46,659 nt of DNA from Marinobacter segnicrescens (GTDB taxonomy: Bacteria; Pseudomonadota; Gammaproteobacteria; Pseudomonadales; Oleiphilaceae): positions 1 through 46,659 of the forward strand of contig NZ_FOHZ01000021.1 of NCBI RefSeq assembly GCF_900111555.1. The letters run 5' to 3'. Within the stretch, counting starts at the first letter, position 1. Each line of letters starts with the position of its first letter. A program made the position numbers and the translations under genes. Positions 1 through 9,267 of the stretch are shown piece after piece. The notes below the pieces were generated by a model, which searched no databases, was not told where the DNA came from, and saw nothing but the letters and a program-made list of their open reading frames with translations.

Positions 1-95
1 GACCGCTCAAAGTACAAAACTGACTCCAGCGTGATGGCCGTGTGCAAACCGGTCACGATCCCCGGAATGACCGGTCACGTTCGCCGGAATACGCA
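1..95 (-). mobile_element. Terminal part of an IS21-like insertion sequence
   Basis: Two near-identical 20-bp direct repeats lie at 49-68 and 71-90 (18 of 20 bases equal). Multiple short terminal repeats with a 'TTCCGG..A.CGTGACCGG' flavour are typical of some IS21-family ends. Read on the minus strand, the element would begin with TGCGTATTCCGG at position 95, right after CCCTATC of the interrupted helicase gene. No transposase gene from this copy is inside the window, so the family call rests on the terminal repeats alone. These repeats differ from those of the IS21 remnant at 44662, so the two belong to different members. Confidence 0.6.
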
Positions 96-432
96 GATAG
101 GGCACCGGGTCCATGGCCGCTTTGTGGCCCAGATGGATTTTTTCATCCGCCGGGGAGATCTGGCGCAGCTGGGTTTCAATAAACAGGCGGCTTTTTTCAA
201 AGCCGGGGGTCAGGTCTTGCTCGAAGCGGGTTTCTGCCGGGTCCAGAACGCGGATGGCATCGGCCTGTTCTTCCAGCTTGGTAAGAAAGCGGGCACTTTT
301 GCCGTTCACCAGTTCCGACAGGCCATCCACGGTGAGCACGTAACCGCCGTCGTCGCTGGCGTCCGCCCGGCGGACGATCCATTCGCAGTCCCGGATAAGC
401 ACCCGGGCACCCGGTGCGTAGAGTGTTTGCAT
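96..432 (-). pseudogene. N-terminal fragment of a SNF2-type helicase, cut by an IS end
   Basis: The reading frame starts at ATG 432 with an AGGGA ribosome site and gives about 112 residues of plausible host protein, ending in a MDPVPY motif. In large SNF2-related helicases as I remember them, such an N-terminal region is followed by QLDP.. and then the Walker A motif. Here the sequence switches after CCC TAT C to an IS21-like terminus, and the frame ends in IS sequence at position 7. Helicases of this kind are often found in phage-defence loci, and this one lies just downstream of the Zorya operon on the same strand. The Walker motifs and all of the ATPase core are missing from the window, so the helicase call rests on N-terminal similarity only. 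The rest may lie beyond the IS. Confidence 0.5.
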
Positions 433-658
433 GCCTGATCCCTGCAGCTGTAGCGACTTTTTCTTGGGCGGATGCTAACCAGAGGGGCCGACATCCCTTG
501 TCGCTCTATATGACATTACATTTTGGTTATTGCGGTGATGATGCGTCAGATTGGTGCAAAGGGGAAGGGTGGATTTGTAAAATTTGGTGCCTTAGTTATT
601 TGATTTATCGGGGTATTTGCAGATCTGAACTAATTGCGATGGCGATCTTTGCCCAGCT

Positions 659-1396
659 CTAATCCGGTGACCCCCAGCGCACCGCACTCACAATTCCCCA
701 GTTGCCTTTGGGGTTAGGTCGTCGCCATTTAGCTGTTGGCATTTTTCTCAAGTAATCGAGCGCTGATCTGTAATCGGGGAAACGCTTTTCAGCGCCTTTC
801 TCGCCGACCGTGTAGTAGCCGTTTCGGCTACATGCCTTCTGGCAGAACCAGCTACCATCACGGGCGAACGGAACTGATTGATCAATTTGAGGAGTAACAC
901 TTTGCCTTGCCACAGCCGCACTGGCAGGGGGACGTTTCAGTGAAGCTGATTCGGTGTTTGTGAGCTGGCACTTTAGTTCCTTTCTGGCCAGGTCATCGAG
1001 CTCGACCCAGATTACCGCTCCGCTTTTGTGTCTGTATCTTATCGGTTTGGCGAGAGAAGTTACCTGCCCCAGAATCCACGCATGATTCCACTTATAATCA
1101 TCTCGCGTGTAGATTTCTGGGCCCACGCGGTGCTTGTCTTCGTTGTCAAAAATCTCTTCAAACGACAATGGCCCGATGGAGTCCTGGATAGTCGCTATGC
1201 CCGTGATCGTGCCGGTCCCCTTTTCAATCAAAGCAACAGGCCCGCGGACGGAGGTTTGGGAGCTGCGCATTTCCCAGTTTTTTTCACCCCGCAGAATTTT
1301 TCCGATCCAGGGCTGGGCGATGATTAACCCCCGACGTACTTCCCCGTCTTGAATCAAACCGGTTTGTTGCCCGCCACCACCGTCTTCTCTTTTCAT
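659..1396 (-). CDS. ASCH-like domain protein downstream of zorD
   Basis: This 245-residue protein lies on the same strand as zorD, 56 bp after its stop. Residues about 22-140 resemble an ASCH domain: LIIAQPWIGKILRGEKNWEM, then RGPVALIEKGTGTITGIA, and a strand near residue 130 ending IWVELDD. ASCH domains are beta-barrels related to PUA that bind or act on RNA or modified nucleosides. The C-terminal 100 residues hold a second compact segment with two cysteines (WFCQKACSRNGYY) that I do not recognise. Its place at the end of a Zorya operon suggests an accessory or cargo defence gene, but no function has been shown from this sequence. Start chosen at ATG 1396; the upstream G-rich tract is a poor ribosome site, so a later start is possible. 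Confidence 0.65.
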   Translation of the reverse strand: MKREDGGGGQQTGLIQDGEVRRGLIIAQPWIGKILRGEKNWEMRSSQTSVRGPVALIEKGTGTITGIATIQDSIGPLSFEEIFDNEDKHRVGPEIYTRDDYKWNHAWILGQVTSLAKPIRYRHKSGAVIWVELDDLARKELKCQLTNTESASLKRPPASAAVARQSVTPQIDQSVPFARDGSWFCQKACSRNGYYTVGEKGAEKRFPDYRSALDYLRKMPTAKWRRPNPKGNWGIVSAVRWGSPD

Positions 1397-1452
1397 ACCC
1401 GGTAATCCCCCCTAATTTTCGGTTTTAAAAACAAAAGCCAGATCTGAAGAAA

Positions 1453-4400
1453 TTACAGGCCCATCGATTTCATTACTTCAGTCTCTGAGACGGCTTCAGG
1501 AGTCACAACCGCGTCCTTGAGCATTAGCTTGCCGCGCAGCAGTCGGTCGAGATGGACGTCGAAGGAGTCAAATTCCGGGTGCAATATGGCTGGCAAATGG
1601 ATGTTTACTGGCTTTTCCTGCCCTATCCGGTAAACCCGATCTGATGCTTGAGCTTCCTTTGCCGGGTTCCAATGCCGCTCCAAATGAATGACATTGTTCG
1701 CCCCCACAACGGTAAGTCCTACGCCTGCAGCGACCGGGGACATTATCAGCACGTTGAAGCTCTCTGCCGCCTCAAACTGGGTAATGAGCTGTTTGCGGCT
1801 GAGCACATCTGATTTCTTGGAGACGGCTGCGGTGTCCCCGTTAATGATTGCGATATCGAGGCCATAGATCTGGTCCAACCACAATTTCAGCAGCCTTTGT
1901 AGCCGTTTGGTGACCATGAACAGGATGACTTTTTCGCCCTTGCTTTTAATTGCGTCCAGTGAGGCAAGGAGCACTGCCAACTTGGCAGATTCGGTCATCA
2001 CTGTTCTTGCTGAATCGCCGTCATTGGTCATCAGCTCGGCTTCATGTCGGAGCCGGGGATGAAGGGAAATCTCTCTCAGCTGCTGCAGAACAGCCAGTGC
2101 CTTGCCCCGCATGTCTTCAGTCGCATGCTGTTCACGGTAGCCCTTTAGCACATCATCGTAAGCTCGGCGTTGGGAACCCGTCATGGTGCTTGTCAGGTCG
2201 GAGGTATAAACCAAATTGCCTTGATCTGATTGTGGCACACCGCATCGTATGGTCTTTGACGGCAGGCCGGTCAACTGATCTTCCTTAACCCTTCGCAACA
2301 TGAATGGCCCAACCGCTTCCCGTAGCTCTTGTCCGAGCTTTGCCCTCACTGCGTCCCGATTCTCCTCATCGGCACTCAGTATGGGTTTTACCCAAGTATC
2401 CCGAAAGGTTGTCCAGCTTCCCAACAGTCCGGGCTGGGCTGTATCCATAAGACACCAGAAATCACCCAGACTGTTCTCTACCGGTGTACCGGTTGCGAGG
2501 AGTTTAAAGTCTGATTTCAGGCCTTTTGCTGCTCGGGTTTGCAGGGTATTCGGGTTTTTGATGTTCTGGGCTTCGTCAAAAATCACCATGCCCCAGTCGA
2601 TGCGGCAGAGAGAAAACTGGTAGTCACGAAGTGTCTGGTAAGTTGCAAGTACCAGGCGGCGTTCCTGATCCAGACGTCTGGCACCCGCATCCGGGCCGAT
2701 ATGCAACGCGTAACGAATGGCTTCCTCATCCAATACCTGGTCGCTATCCAAAAGCTCGGCCATTTGAGCGGCTTCCCGCTTTTCTCCCTTGACTCGGTAC
2801 TTGGCAAGGTCCCTGCCGGACTGCAACACCACAATGTCTTTAAAGGGAATTCCATTGTAGGTGACGCCCACTTCGTCCTCCCAGTTTTCGAGAAGGCTAA
2901 GAGGCGCCACGACCAGGACCGGCTTCTCCTGTTTGCCGGATTCCTTCTGGTGTCTCAGGTATTCACCGACGGCCACGAGGCTCATGTAGGTCTTCCCGAG
3001 CCCCATATCATCAGCCAATAATGCGCCCTGAAGGCGGTAGAGATTATCCCGTTCTTCATTACGTGCCTGCTCAATAAGGCCCATCATCCAGGATATGCCT
3101 TCCTTCTGATGGGGAAATGGCCGCCTTGCGTACAGATCCCAGTCGGGCTCCGTATTCCCTTTAAATTCGCCCGCTTTTTGCCGAAGTTCTTCGTGCAATT
3201 CTGCGGCTTCCTTCAATACCAGGCTGAGTTTTTCTTTTTTGGCCGGGGTATCACCATCCTGAGGTTCAGCAAAGGTCTGTGGGCTTCGAAGTTTCTCAGT
3301 AATCTGCTCAAGCTGCGCTGAAACTTGCTGCCGGTCCGAGATATCAATGGGTTCGCCATTGAAAGTCAGAGTCTCAGCTCCCTGCCCCCACGCAGCTTCA
3401 ACTGTGTCCTGGAACTGAGCCAGATCTTCCTCTGACTGAATCACTCTGGGTAACGCTTCTGGTGGCGCAGGGAGCTTATCAAGCGCAAACCAGTCCTGCT
3501 TCTTGGCATCAAGGTCGCCAAACTCCATGTGCTGGAGCTTGCCCACTCCCTCAACACGAACGGAAAAACCAAGCTCAAGGTTGACCAGAGAGGCGTCCAG
3601 AAAGGCGCCAGGGGTTTCAATAAACTCTTTTACCTTATCTGCCGGGATCCTGCGGTTGCCAAAAACCTCCTTAACCGCTTCAATCTTCTCCGGCTCCATT
3701 AGGACCACACGCTTTCCTATCCGCAGCGCGCCGCCAGTATCTGAATTAAAATCAAGCTGATCCCATCTCCTACCTAGCTCTTCCGGTGGCGTGCCGTCGC
3801 CAAGACTGGGACTCAGGAAAAGGCTGCCGTCAGGCATTCTGGTTGCGACAACCCCTATACCCTCAGGAACTACCACATCGAGCTTTTCGAAGTGACCGAG
3901 GTCCAGTTTCACACCATTACGTTGTGCCGTCTGAAGCTCAGCCATCAGACGCAAGTTAGCGCCCTCACCTTTATTTTCCGGCGGCAACTGCTTGTGATGC
4001 TCCAGAGCCGTCAGTGCGAACAGCTCAGATGGAGTAAGACGATACTTCTCCGCGGAGGTCAGGTAGAGAAAGGGGCCTTTTCTGATAAATGGCGAGTGTT
4101 GCCCCTCGATCACGGCAGAGAGGTTTACACGAAATCCGCTGTTGCCCGTGCGCCCACTAATATCTGTGTCAAACTCTCCCGGATATCTCTGTGGCAGACC
4201 CAAAACTTTTGCCTGCTCATCATCAAGGCCAGCTACACTCTCTGCACCGATGTGGTAGCCATTTGCCATGGGTTTCGCGAGGCCTTGCTCTTCGAGCATA
4301 CGAAGGGCAATGAGCTGCATTTTCTGGAGGGCGGATCCCTCACCCTGTTTTAACGCGGCGAATTTCTCAAGTTCCACAAAGAACAAGACACCTGTGGAAT

Positions 4401-4485
4401 CTGCACGTAAATCAAAGCCCGCCTGCCCGGAAACATCCTCTTTTTCCCCAGACACCATTGAACGCAAAAGGTCGAACAGGCCCAT
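1453..4485 (-). CDS. zorD: Zorya type I protein ZorD, SNF2-family helicase
   Basis: This is a 1010-residue protein. The first 450 residues have no motif I can name. A SNF2/DEAD-like ATPase follows: Walker A ADDMGLGKT at about 491-499, Walker B DEAQ at about 637-640, TGTPVEN at about 665-671, and a C-terminal helicase motif SDRVYRIGQ near 950. In type I Zorya, ZorD is the large nuclease-helicase effector that acts on invading DNA after the ZorAB membrane motor senses infection and ZorC is recruited. It follows zorC by 11 bp and has a GAGG ribosome site six bases before its ATG. The gene is full length with no frameshift. Its identity rests on the helicase motifs together with the zorABC neighbours; I did not locate nuclease residues. 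Confidence 0.88.
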   Translation of the reverse strand: MGLFDLLRSMVSGEKEDVSGQAGFDLRADSTGVLFFVELEKFAALKQGEGSALQKMQLIALRMLEEQGLAKPMANGYHIGAESVAGLDDEQAKVLGLPQRYPGEFDTDISGRTGNSGFRVNLSAVIEGQHSPFIRKGPFLYLTSAEKYRLTPSELFALTALEHHKQLPPENKGEGANLRLMAELQTAQRNGVKLDLGHFEKLDVVVPEGIGVVATRMPDGSLFLSPSLGDGTPPEELGRRWDQLDFNSDTGGALRIGKRVVLMEPEKIEAVKEVFGNRRIPADKVKEFIETPGAFLDASLVNLELGFSVRVEGVGKLQHMEFGDLDAKKQDWFALDKLPAPPEALPRVIQSEEDLAQFQDTVEAAWGQGAETLTFNGEPIDISDRQQVSAQLEQITEKLRSPQTFAEPQDGDTPAKKEKLSLVLKEAAELHEELRQKAGEFKGNTEPDWDLYARRPFPHQKEGISWMMGLIEQARNEERDNLYRLQGALLADDMGLGKTYMSLVAVGEYLRHQKESGKQEKPVLVVAPLSLLENWEDEVGVTYNGIPFKDIVVLQSGRDLAKYRVKGEKREAAQMAELLDSDQVLDEEAIRYALHIGPDAGARRLDQERRLVLATYQTLRDYQFSLCRIDWGMVIFDEAQNIKNPNTLQTRAAKGLKSDFKLLATGTPVENSLGDFWCLMDTAQPGLLGSWTTFRDTWVKPILSADEENRDAVRAKLGQELREAVGPFMLRRVKEDQLTGLPSKTIRCGVPQSDQGNLVYTSDLTSTMTGSQRRAYDDVLKGYREQHATEDMRGKALAVLQQLREISLHPRLRHEAELMTNDGDSARTVMTESAKLAVLLASLDAIKSKGEKVILFMVTKRLQRLLKLWLDQIYGLDIAIINGDTAAVSKKSDVLSRKQLITQFEAAESFNVLIMSPVAAGVGLTVVGANNVIHLERHWNPAKEAQASDRVYRIGQEKPVNIHLPAILHPEFDSFDVHLDRLLRGKLMLKDAVVTPEAVSETEVMKSMGL

Positions 4486-4496
4486 AGAAATCCTCT

Positions 4497-6416
4497 TTAT
4501 TTAAACTTGTTGATGAATTCCGACTTTATTACCCAGGTATGCATGTCTTTCCTTTCGACATAGGGCGCCAGGGGGCCTGCAAACATTGCAACGATCTCTT
4601 TAAGAGGAAAACCAAGTAGCGCCGCAACATGCCGTGCTTTCACATTTGGATTGTGAGCCAGGTAACCAAGTACCGTTTTATGTTGATCGGAGAGACCATT
4701 CGAATGCGGAGGGCTGGGTTCCCGGTGTCGAGAAGTGCTCCTGCGCTCGGAATGAGGCACGCTTGGTCGACCTCGTAAAAATCTATCGACAGCATTGGCC
4801 GGAGACCTCTCTGCAAATAACTCTTCAAACGTCGGAGGTGAACGCTTCTGAACCTGAGATGGGGCTAGCACATTCAGATGGCCCGGCAATTCCTTCGGTT
4901 CTGGGACCCTTGCTTTTGGAGTTTCTACTACGGGGTATCCGTATATGGAGAGGTGACCCCGGTAATCTTCTGGACTCAGCAGTGATTCGATATCTAGCTC
5001 AATGCCATGTTCCGATAGAAAGTTAATTACCTTGGACTGCCAGCTCCTATTATGAGTCACAGCCTCCAAAGGTAAGTCATACATTGCACGATATTGAGCA
5101 GGCGTTAGATGGGTTAGCTCACCATGAGTAAAGGATGAGAAATCATAAGACGGAACGATTTTCCCTGGCGGGGCAAGATATACCCAGATCTTGAAGTTAT
5201 GCGACCCCTCTACAAGATAAAAATCTCCACAGTCAACGTAGATAATCGCTTTATCAGAGAGCACCCCGTCCAATGTGGCGAAATTGGTTTTGATATCGTC
5301 TCCCAAAAGCCTCTTAACAACTTCTTCTGCAGCCCGTCCAAGCATCAGGCGGGTGTTGCGAATCAGGTTCTGATTATAGAGCCCTTCCAGGAACCGTCTA
5401 CGGGCTGGAAACATTCGCTGCAGATCTGCCTTTCTACTCTCAATTCCATACTGCTCCAGCGCCTGCAAAAAGAGTTTGAGATCCTCTCTGGAAAGCCAGC
5501 CCCTCACTTTTTCGACGCGCGCATTACCCAGAGGCTTCCACCATTCCTGATAACTGGCCGCAGAGCTCTTAATACGAGGATCACCCGCAATTCCCAGGAC
5601 AAAATCCTGCCAGTCTTCCGAAACCTCGCGGCCAGCTCGATCTATGATCACCTCAAGCGCAACATGACCTATTCGCTTGCCATCACCGAACGGGGCCCGA
5701 TTGACAGATGGCTTCAACAACTCATCAAAAATGGGATCCCAGTGGCCAACCTCTATGTCTTTAAGAGTCTCTAAGTAGTAATGAGCGCGACAAAGGTCTC
5801 CATATCGTCCATCGTCATAACCTACCAATCCAAGTACCGAAAACTTCTGTTCAAGCTCTTCGCCGTTATCACGAGCCAGTTGAGACAAGCGAGCGGGCCC
5901 ATTGATACCGAGGATCCAATCAATATTCTCTTGTATCGAAACAATCGGATCTTTGGACACCTGCACATTTTTATACCGCGGCATTTTCTGACTCTGGTTC
6001 CCAAGAACAGACTCCAAATTCCCAAAAAGCCCCTCTTCCAGACTTTCCAACTGGTCGAACTCCTGGAAGTACAACCGGCATAATTGGAGAAATGTCGTGC
6101 GCGTTAGTCTCGGCTTCTGAAGATCAACCAAAGTACGTAGTACAGATGCTCTGCAACTGAGCTGTCGGATTTCTGAGTCATTGCACCACAACCAGGTTAA
6201 CGCCCGACCTCCGATCCTCTTCTCTAGCACATCATAGATATCATTGAAGTCACCACGGCGTATCGCCTTGGTAATGCGCTCGCACATCGAGTCAAAAGCG
6301 CTACCACCACCCATGGATTGGGCAAACGTTTCTGTTTTAGCAATAAGCGTGGCCCAATCGGATTCGACCAAATCCGGCCACTCCATTTTCAGCTCTGGAA
6401 GCCGAGGTAGCCTCAT
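4497..6416 (-). CDS. zorC: Zorya type I protein ZorC (EH_Signature family)
   Basis: This is a 639-residue soluble protein with no transmembrane segment. It is encoded between zorB and zorD and overlaps the zorB stop by four bases (ATGA), which implies translational coupling. The N-terminal two thirds are helical and rich in W and L, as in the EH_Signature family that defines ZorC. The last 70 residues, after a Ser/Pro/Arg-rich linker, look like a small winged-helix segment (DQHKTVLGYLAHNPNVKARH). In the known systems ZorC is a DNA-binding partner of ZorD. The assignment comes mainly from position, length and the canonical four-gene order, because the family has few visible motifs. AAGGTGG lies upstream of the ATG. 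Confidence 0.82.
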   Translation of the reverse strand: MRLPRLPELKMEWPDLVESDWATLIAKTETFAQSMGGGSAFDSMCERITKAIRRGDFNDIYDVLEKRIGGRALTWLWCNDSEIRQLSCRASVLRTLVDLQKPRLTRTTFLQLCRLYFQEFDQLESLEEGLFGNLESVLGNQSQKMPRYKNVQVSKDPIVSIQENIDWILGINGPARLSQLARDNGEELEQKFSVLGLVGYDDGRYGDLCRAHYYLETLKDIEVGHWDPIFDELLKPSVNRAPFGDGKRIGHVALEVIIDRAGREVSEDWQDFVLGIAGDPRIKSSAASYQEWWKPLGNARVEKVRGWLSREDLKLFLQALEQYGIESRKADLQRMFPARRRFLEGLYNQNLIRNTRLMLGRAAEEVVKRLLGDDIKTNFATLDGVLSDKAIIYVDCGDFYLVEGSHNFKIWVYLAPPGKIVPSYDFSSFTHGELTHLTPAQYRAMYDLPLEAVTHNRSWQSKVINFLSEHGIELDIESLLSPEDYRGHLSIYGYPVVETPKARVPEPKELPGHLNVLAPSQVQKRSPPTFEELFAERSPANAVDRFLRGRPSVPHSERRSTSRHREPSPPHSNGLSDQHKTVLGYLAHNPNVKARHVAALLGFPLKEIVAMFAGPLAPYVERKDMHTWVIKSEFINKFK

Positions 6417-7204
6417 CGAGTCAGTTCCACCTTATCACGGACCTTCTCGTAGTCCTCACTGCTGGGCCGCCGTATTGTAAACCGGATATCGATACGGCGG
6501 TTCTTACTGTAATCATCCTCGGTTCGTTGGTTTTCTACCACCGGCCGGGTTTCTGCATAACCACTTACAGAAAATAGCGGTTTTCCTTCACCATTCGTCA
6601 GACTGCTAAGCTTGGCCCCGGTTGGAAGTGCACGTTCCCAGAATTGCCATAACGAGATGGCCCTGAAGGTCGACAAGCACCAATTGCCCTTCTCTCCGCA
6701 GAGCCTCCCGTTAAAAGGCCGGCTATCGGTGTGTCCTTCGACGAAAACTGTGTCTAAATAGTCTGAGCGATTTTCCTGGGAGATCAGTTGTCGAAGCACT
6801 TCTCCTATTTCATGGGCAGTATCCTGATATTGTTGTCCGATTTGGTCCGCGCCGGTATCAAATCCCAGTAACTGGTTTGGAATCCTGAGAACGGTGCTAT
6901 TTTCACTGACTTCTACCTGAATACCCCGTTTTTGGAGGATTTCTGCGGCCTCTGTTAGTATATTTTTTCTAACCTCTTCCGCCTTTCGAAGCAGTTTAAT
7001 TTCCTCCTCAACCTCTACGACTTGGTCCTGTAAACGTTCCCGCTCTTGTTCTGCTTGCTCCCGCAGCTCCATCAATTGAAGAATCAAAATCACTGAGGCC
7101 AGGATGAAAATCACAAGTAACCCAGACATAATGTCGGAGAAGGACATCCAGTATGGGTTTTCTTCATCCACCGACACATGCTTCGAAGAACGGAGCAATG
7201 CCAT
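6413..7204 (-). CDS. zorB: Zorya protein ZorB, MotB/OmpA-like stator subunit
   Basis: This 263-residue inner-membrane protein has one transmembrane helix (about 25-46, starting SDIMSGLLVIFILASVI), an acidic coiled coil (about 48-85) and a C-terminal OmpA-like peptidoglycan-binding domain (EGHTDSRPF, SGYAETRPV, NRRIDIRF). Asp24, just before the helix, matches the proton-carrying Asp of MotB/ZorB proteins. ZorB pairs with ZorA to form an ion-driven motor anchored to the cell wall. The start codon overlaps the zorA stop by one base (TAATG), with GGAGG a few bases upstream inside zorA. This is ordinary for the family and complete. Confidence 0.93.
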   Translation of the reverse strand: MALLRSSKHVSVDEENPYWMSFSDIMSGLLVIFILASVILILQLMELREQAEQERERLQDQVVEVEEEIKLLRKAEEVRKNILTEAAEILQKRGIQVEVSENSTVLRIPNQLLGFDTGADQIGQQYQDTAHEIGEVLRQLISQENRSDYLDTVFVEGHTDSRPFNGRLCGEKGNWCLSTFRAISLWQFWERALPTGAKLSSLTNGEGKPLFSVSGYAETRPVVENQRTEDDYSKNRRIDIRFTIRRPSSEDYEKVRDKVELTR

Positions 7205-9240
7205 TAGCGCGCCTCCAACTCATCGAGAATACTGTTCATATTCTCTACGACTCGGAGCATTGAATCTGCATAGGCTCGGGAACTGTCATTCCATTTTTCC
7301 ATGCGGTCTTCGATTTGCTGATTCACCTGTGAGGAGTAGCTGGAGAGCCAGGATTCTGCCTGCTTTTCGATTTCAGAGACCTGCCCGGCCAGATTCTCGG
7401 ATAGTCCGCTGAATTCGGTCTTTATTGATCTCAACCATTCCTGCTGATGCTGTTTGAGCTCTGCGAAACCTTCGTTGGTTAGCTTTGCGGCATTGCCGTA
7501 CTGCTCAACGCTCTCGCGAATCGACATTTGCAAGCCTTCAAGCAATCTTGATTGCTCGCTCAAACGATCAGAGAGAATTCCATTCTGTTCGCCAGCCGAC
7601 TCTATGACAGACAGAACCTCAGACATCCTTGTGCCCAAAACATCCGTTGCTTGCTTTACCTGAGAACTGAGAAGGCCGAGCTGATTCGAACTGCTGTCCA
7701 GATGTTTGCTGCTCTCGGATATCGAACTTGTCACCTTGGCGAGCTGTTCAAGGGTCTCTCGATGCTGGTCGGCCAACTCAATGCTTTGTTGTTGAGTTGT
7801 TTTAACAGACTCTGCAATCTCGTTAAGCAGACGTTTTTGCTGATCAGCGACTTGCTCACTCTGCTCCCTGAAGCGTTCTTGTCTGCGATTTTCTCGCTCA
7901 TCTGCCGCTTCGATCTGTGACTTGAGGCTCTCCGTCATTCGCTCTGTCAGGCCCGCAAACATTTGTTCCATTTGCTGCTCGCGCTTCAAAGACCCTTCTG
8001 ATGCCCGCTCAGCTCGCTGGTCGGCAGCCTCCAGCTGTGCCTCCACCTTTTCCGTAAAGCTTGCCATCAACTGACCGAATTTGTCCTCGAGCGCCTTTTG
8101 ACTGCTTGAGGCAGAGTCCGCAACCTGAGCTATCTGCGCATCAAAACGACCGGCCTGCTGGCGAGAACTTTCAAGCTGTCTTTCTTGTTGTTCGTTAAGT
8201 TTCGTAAAGAGTTCTTCAAGCTGGGAGCTCATGTCTGTGACGGCAGTATTCACATCCGAGGCCGCCTGTTCCAGCAATGCCCCCTGGTTTCTCGCTGCAC
8301 CGCTTACACCCTCAACGAAATCGCCGACCAATCGCTCGAGGATCTGAGTTGACTGCTGGCTTGCATTGTTAACCAGAGACTCGATAGCAGGTGCCATGAT
8401 CTTGTTCAACGCGGTGCTAAACGCCTCCTCCATCGAATCGGAAACGCCTTTGATACTTTCCTGTAACCTGTCACCTATACGCTCATGGAGTTCCTGTAAT
8501 GCCTCCTTGCTTTCCCGACTACTATCAGCAATGTGCACCAAAGACTGCTCTGCCGGTATTCTTGGATAGAGAAAGTCAATTTCTTGCTGTATCGACTTGA
8601 TTTTCGATAATGCAGAGCGCTCCATAAACTTTTCAATCATATTGAGTAGCAAGCTAAGACCAACACCCCAGACAGAGGTCATAAAGGCAACAGTTGCCCC
8701 CTGAATGAGTCGATCAATGCCATCACGAAGTTCGGGGATGTCGGAGCGAGAACTCAAATTCAAGCTATCCAGACCGACCGTTAAGCCGACGAAAGTACCG
8801 AGTACACCGATTGCCACTAAAAAGCTTGGCGTCGCGGCAAGTAGACGACTTCCTGTAAGACCAGGAGCAAGCGTTCTCGCATTAAAGAAATGATCAGCAT
8901 CCAAGGTGTTGAATAGCGCCTTTTGATCACCTGAAATTACCAGGCTTTCATCAAACTCCCGCCACACCTTGCCAACATCCTCTTTTTTTAACCCCAGAGC
9001 TTTTTGCAAAACTTCACGACGGCTGCTCGCAAGTGATTGTTTATCTTGATCAGCAATGAGGGTTTTGAGTGAGCTTAACCTGCCTTTGAAACGCAAAAAA
9101 TGGCGCGTGACGGCAATGACTGCAACCACGAATATGAAAATCATCAACAGCCAAAAAAGCGTTGCCAGACCTTGCGGTGTGCCATTTGCTAAGGCAGTAA
9201 AGTCAGGAAGTAGATGCGAAAGCAAACTGACAAAATCCAT
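7204..9240 (-). CDS. zorA: Zorya protein ZorA, MotA/TolQ/ExbB-like with long coiled-coil tail
   Basis: This is a 678-residue membrane protein. Transmembrane segments are visible near residues 23-45 (LFWLLMIFIFVVAVIAV), 135-158 (FLVAIGVLGTFVGLTVGL) and 185-205 (ATVAFMTSVWGVGLSLLL); the last two are the MotA/ExbB proton-channel pair. From about residue 230 to the end it is a long Gln/Glu/Ser-rich coiled coil, as expected of the ZorA tail that reaches into the cytoplasm and signals to ZorC and ZorD. ATG 9240 has AGGA seven bases upstream. The gene is 27 bp behind the metallophosphoesterase gene on the same strand and probably shares a transcript with it. Confidence 0.93.
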   Translation of the reverse strand: MDFVSLLSHLLPDFTALANGTPQGLATLFWLLMIFIFVVAVIAVTRHFLRFKGRLSSLKTLIADQDKQSLASSRREVLQKALGLKKEDVGKVWREFDESLVISGDQKALFNTLDADHFFNARTLAPGLTGSRLLAATPSFLVAIGVLGTFVGLTVGLDSLNLSSRSDIPELRDGIDRLIQGATVAFMTSVWGVGLSLLLNMIEKFMERSALSKIKSIQQEIDFLYPRIPAEQSLVHIADSSRESKEALQELHERIGDRLQESIKGVSDSMEEAFSTALNKIMAPAIESLVNNASQQSTQILERLVGDFVEGVSGAARNQGALLEQAASDVNTAVTDMSSQLEELFTKLNEQQERQLESSRQQAGRFDAQIAQVADSASSSQKALEDKFGQLMASFTEKVEAQLEAADQRAERASEGSLKREQQMEQMFAGLTERMTESLKSQIEAADERENRRQERFREQSEQVADQQKRLLNEIAESVKTTQQQSIELADQHRETLEQLAKVTSSISESSKHLDSSSNQLGLLSSQVKQATDVLGTRMSEVLSVIESAGEQNGILSDRLSEQSRLLEGLQMSIRESVEQYGNAAKLTNEGFAELKQHQQEWLRSIKTEFSGLSENLAGQVSEIEKQAESWLSSYSSQVNQQIEDRMEKWNDSSRAYADSMLRVVENMNSILDELEAR

Positions 9241-9267
9241 TTCTATTTCCTATTTTTGATTGAATTT

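Noticed and set aside
49..90. Two 20-bp repeats considered as a CRISPR
   Set aside because: There are only two copies with a two-base gap; they fit IS21 terminal repeats, not repeat-spacer units.
414..662. Plus-strand open frame of 82 codons between the helicase fragment and the ASCH gene
   Set aside because: There is no ribosome site and composition is unlike a protein; it lies in the spacer and start region of minus-strand genes.
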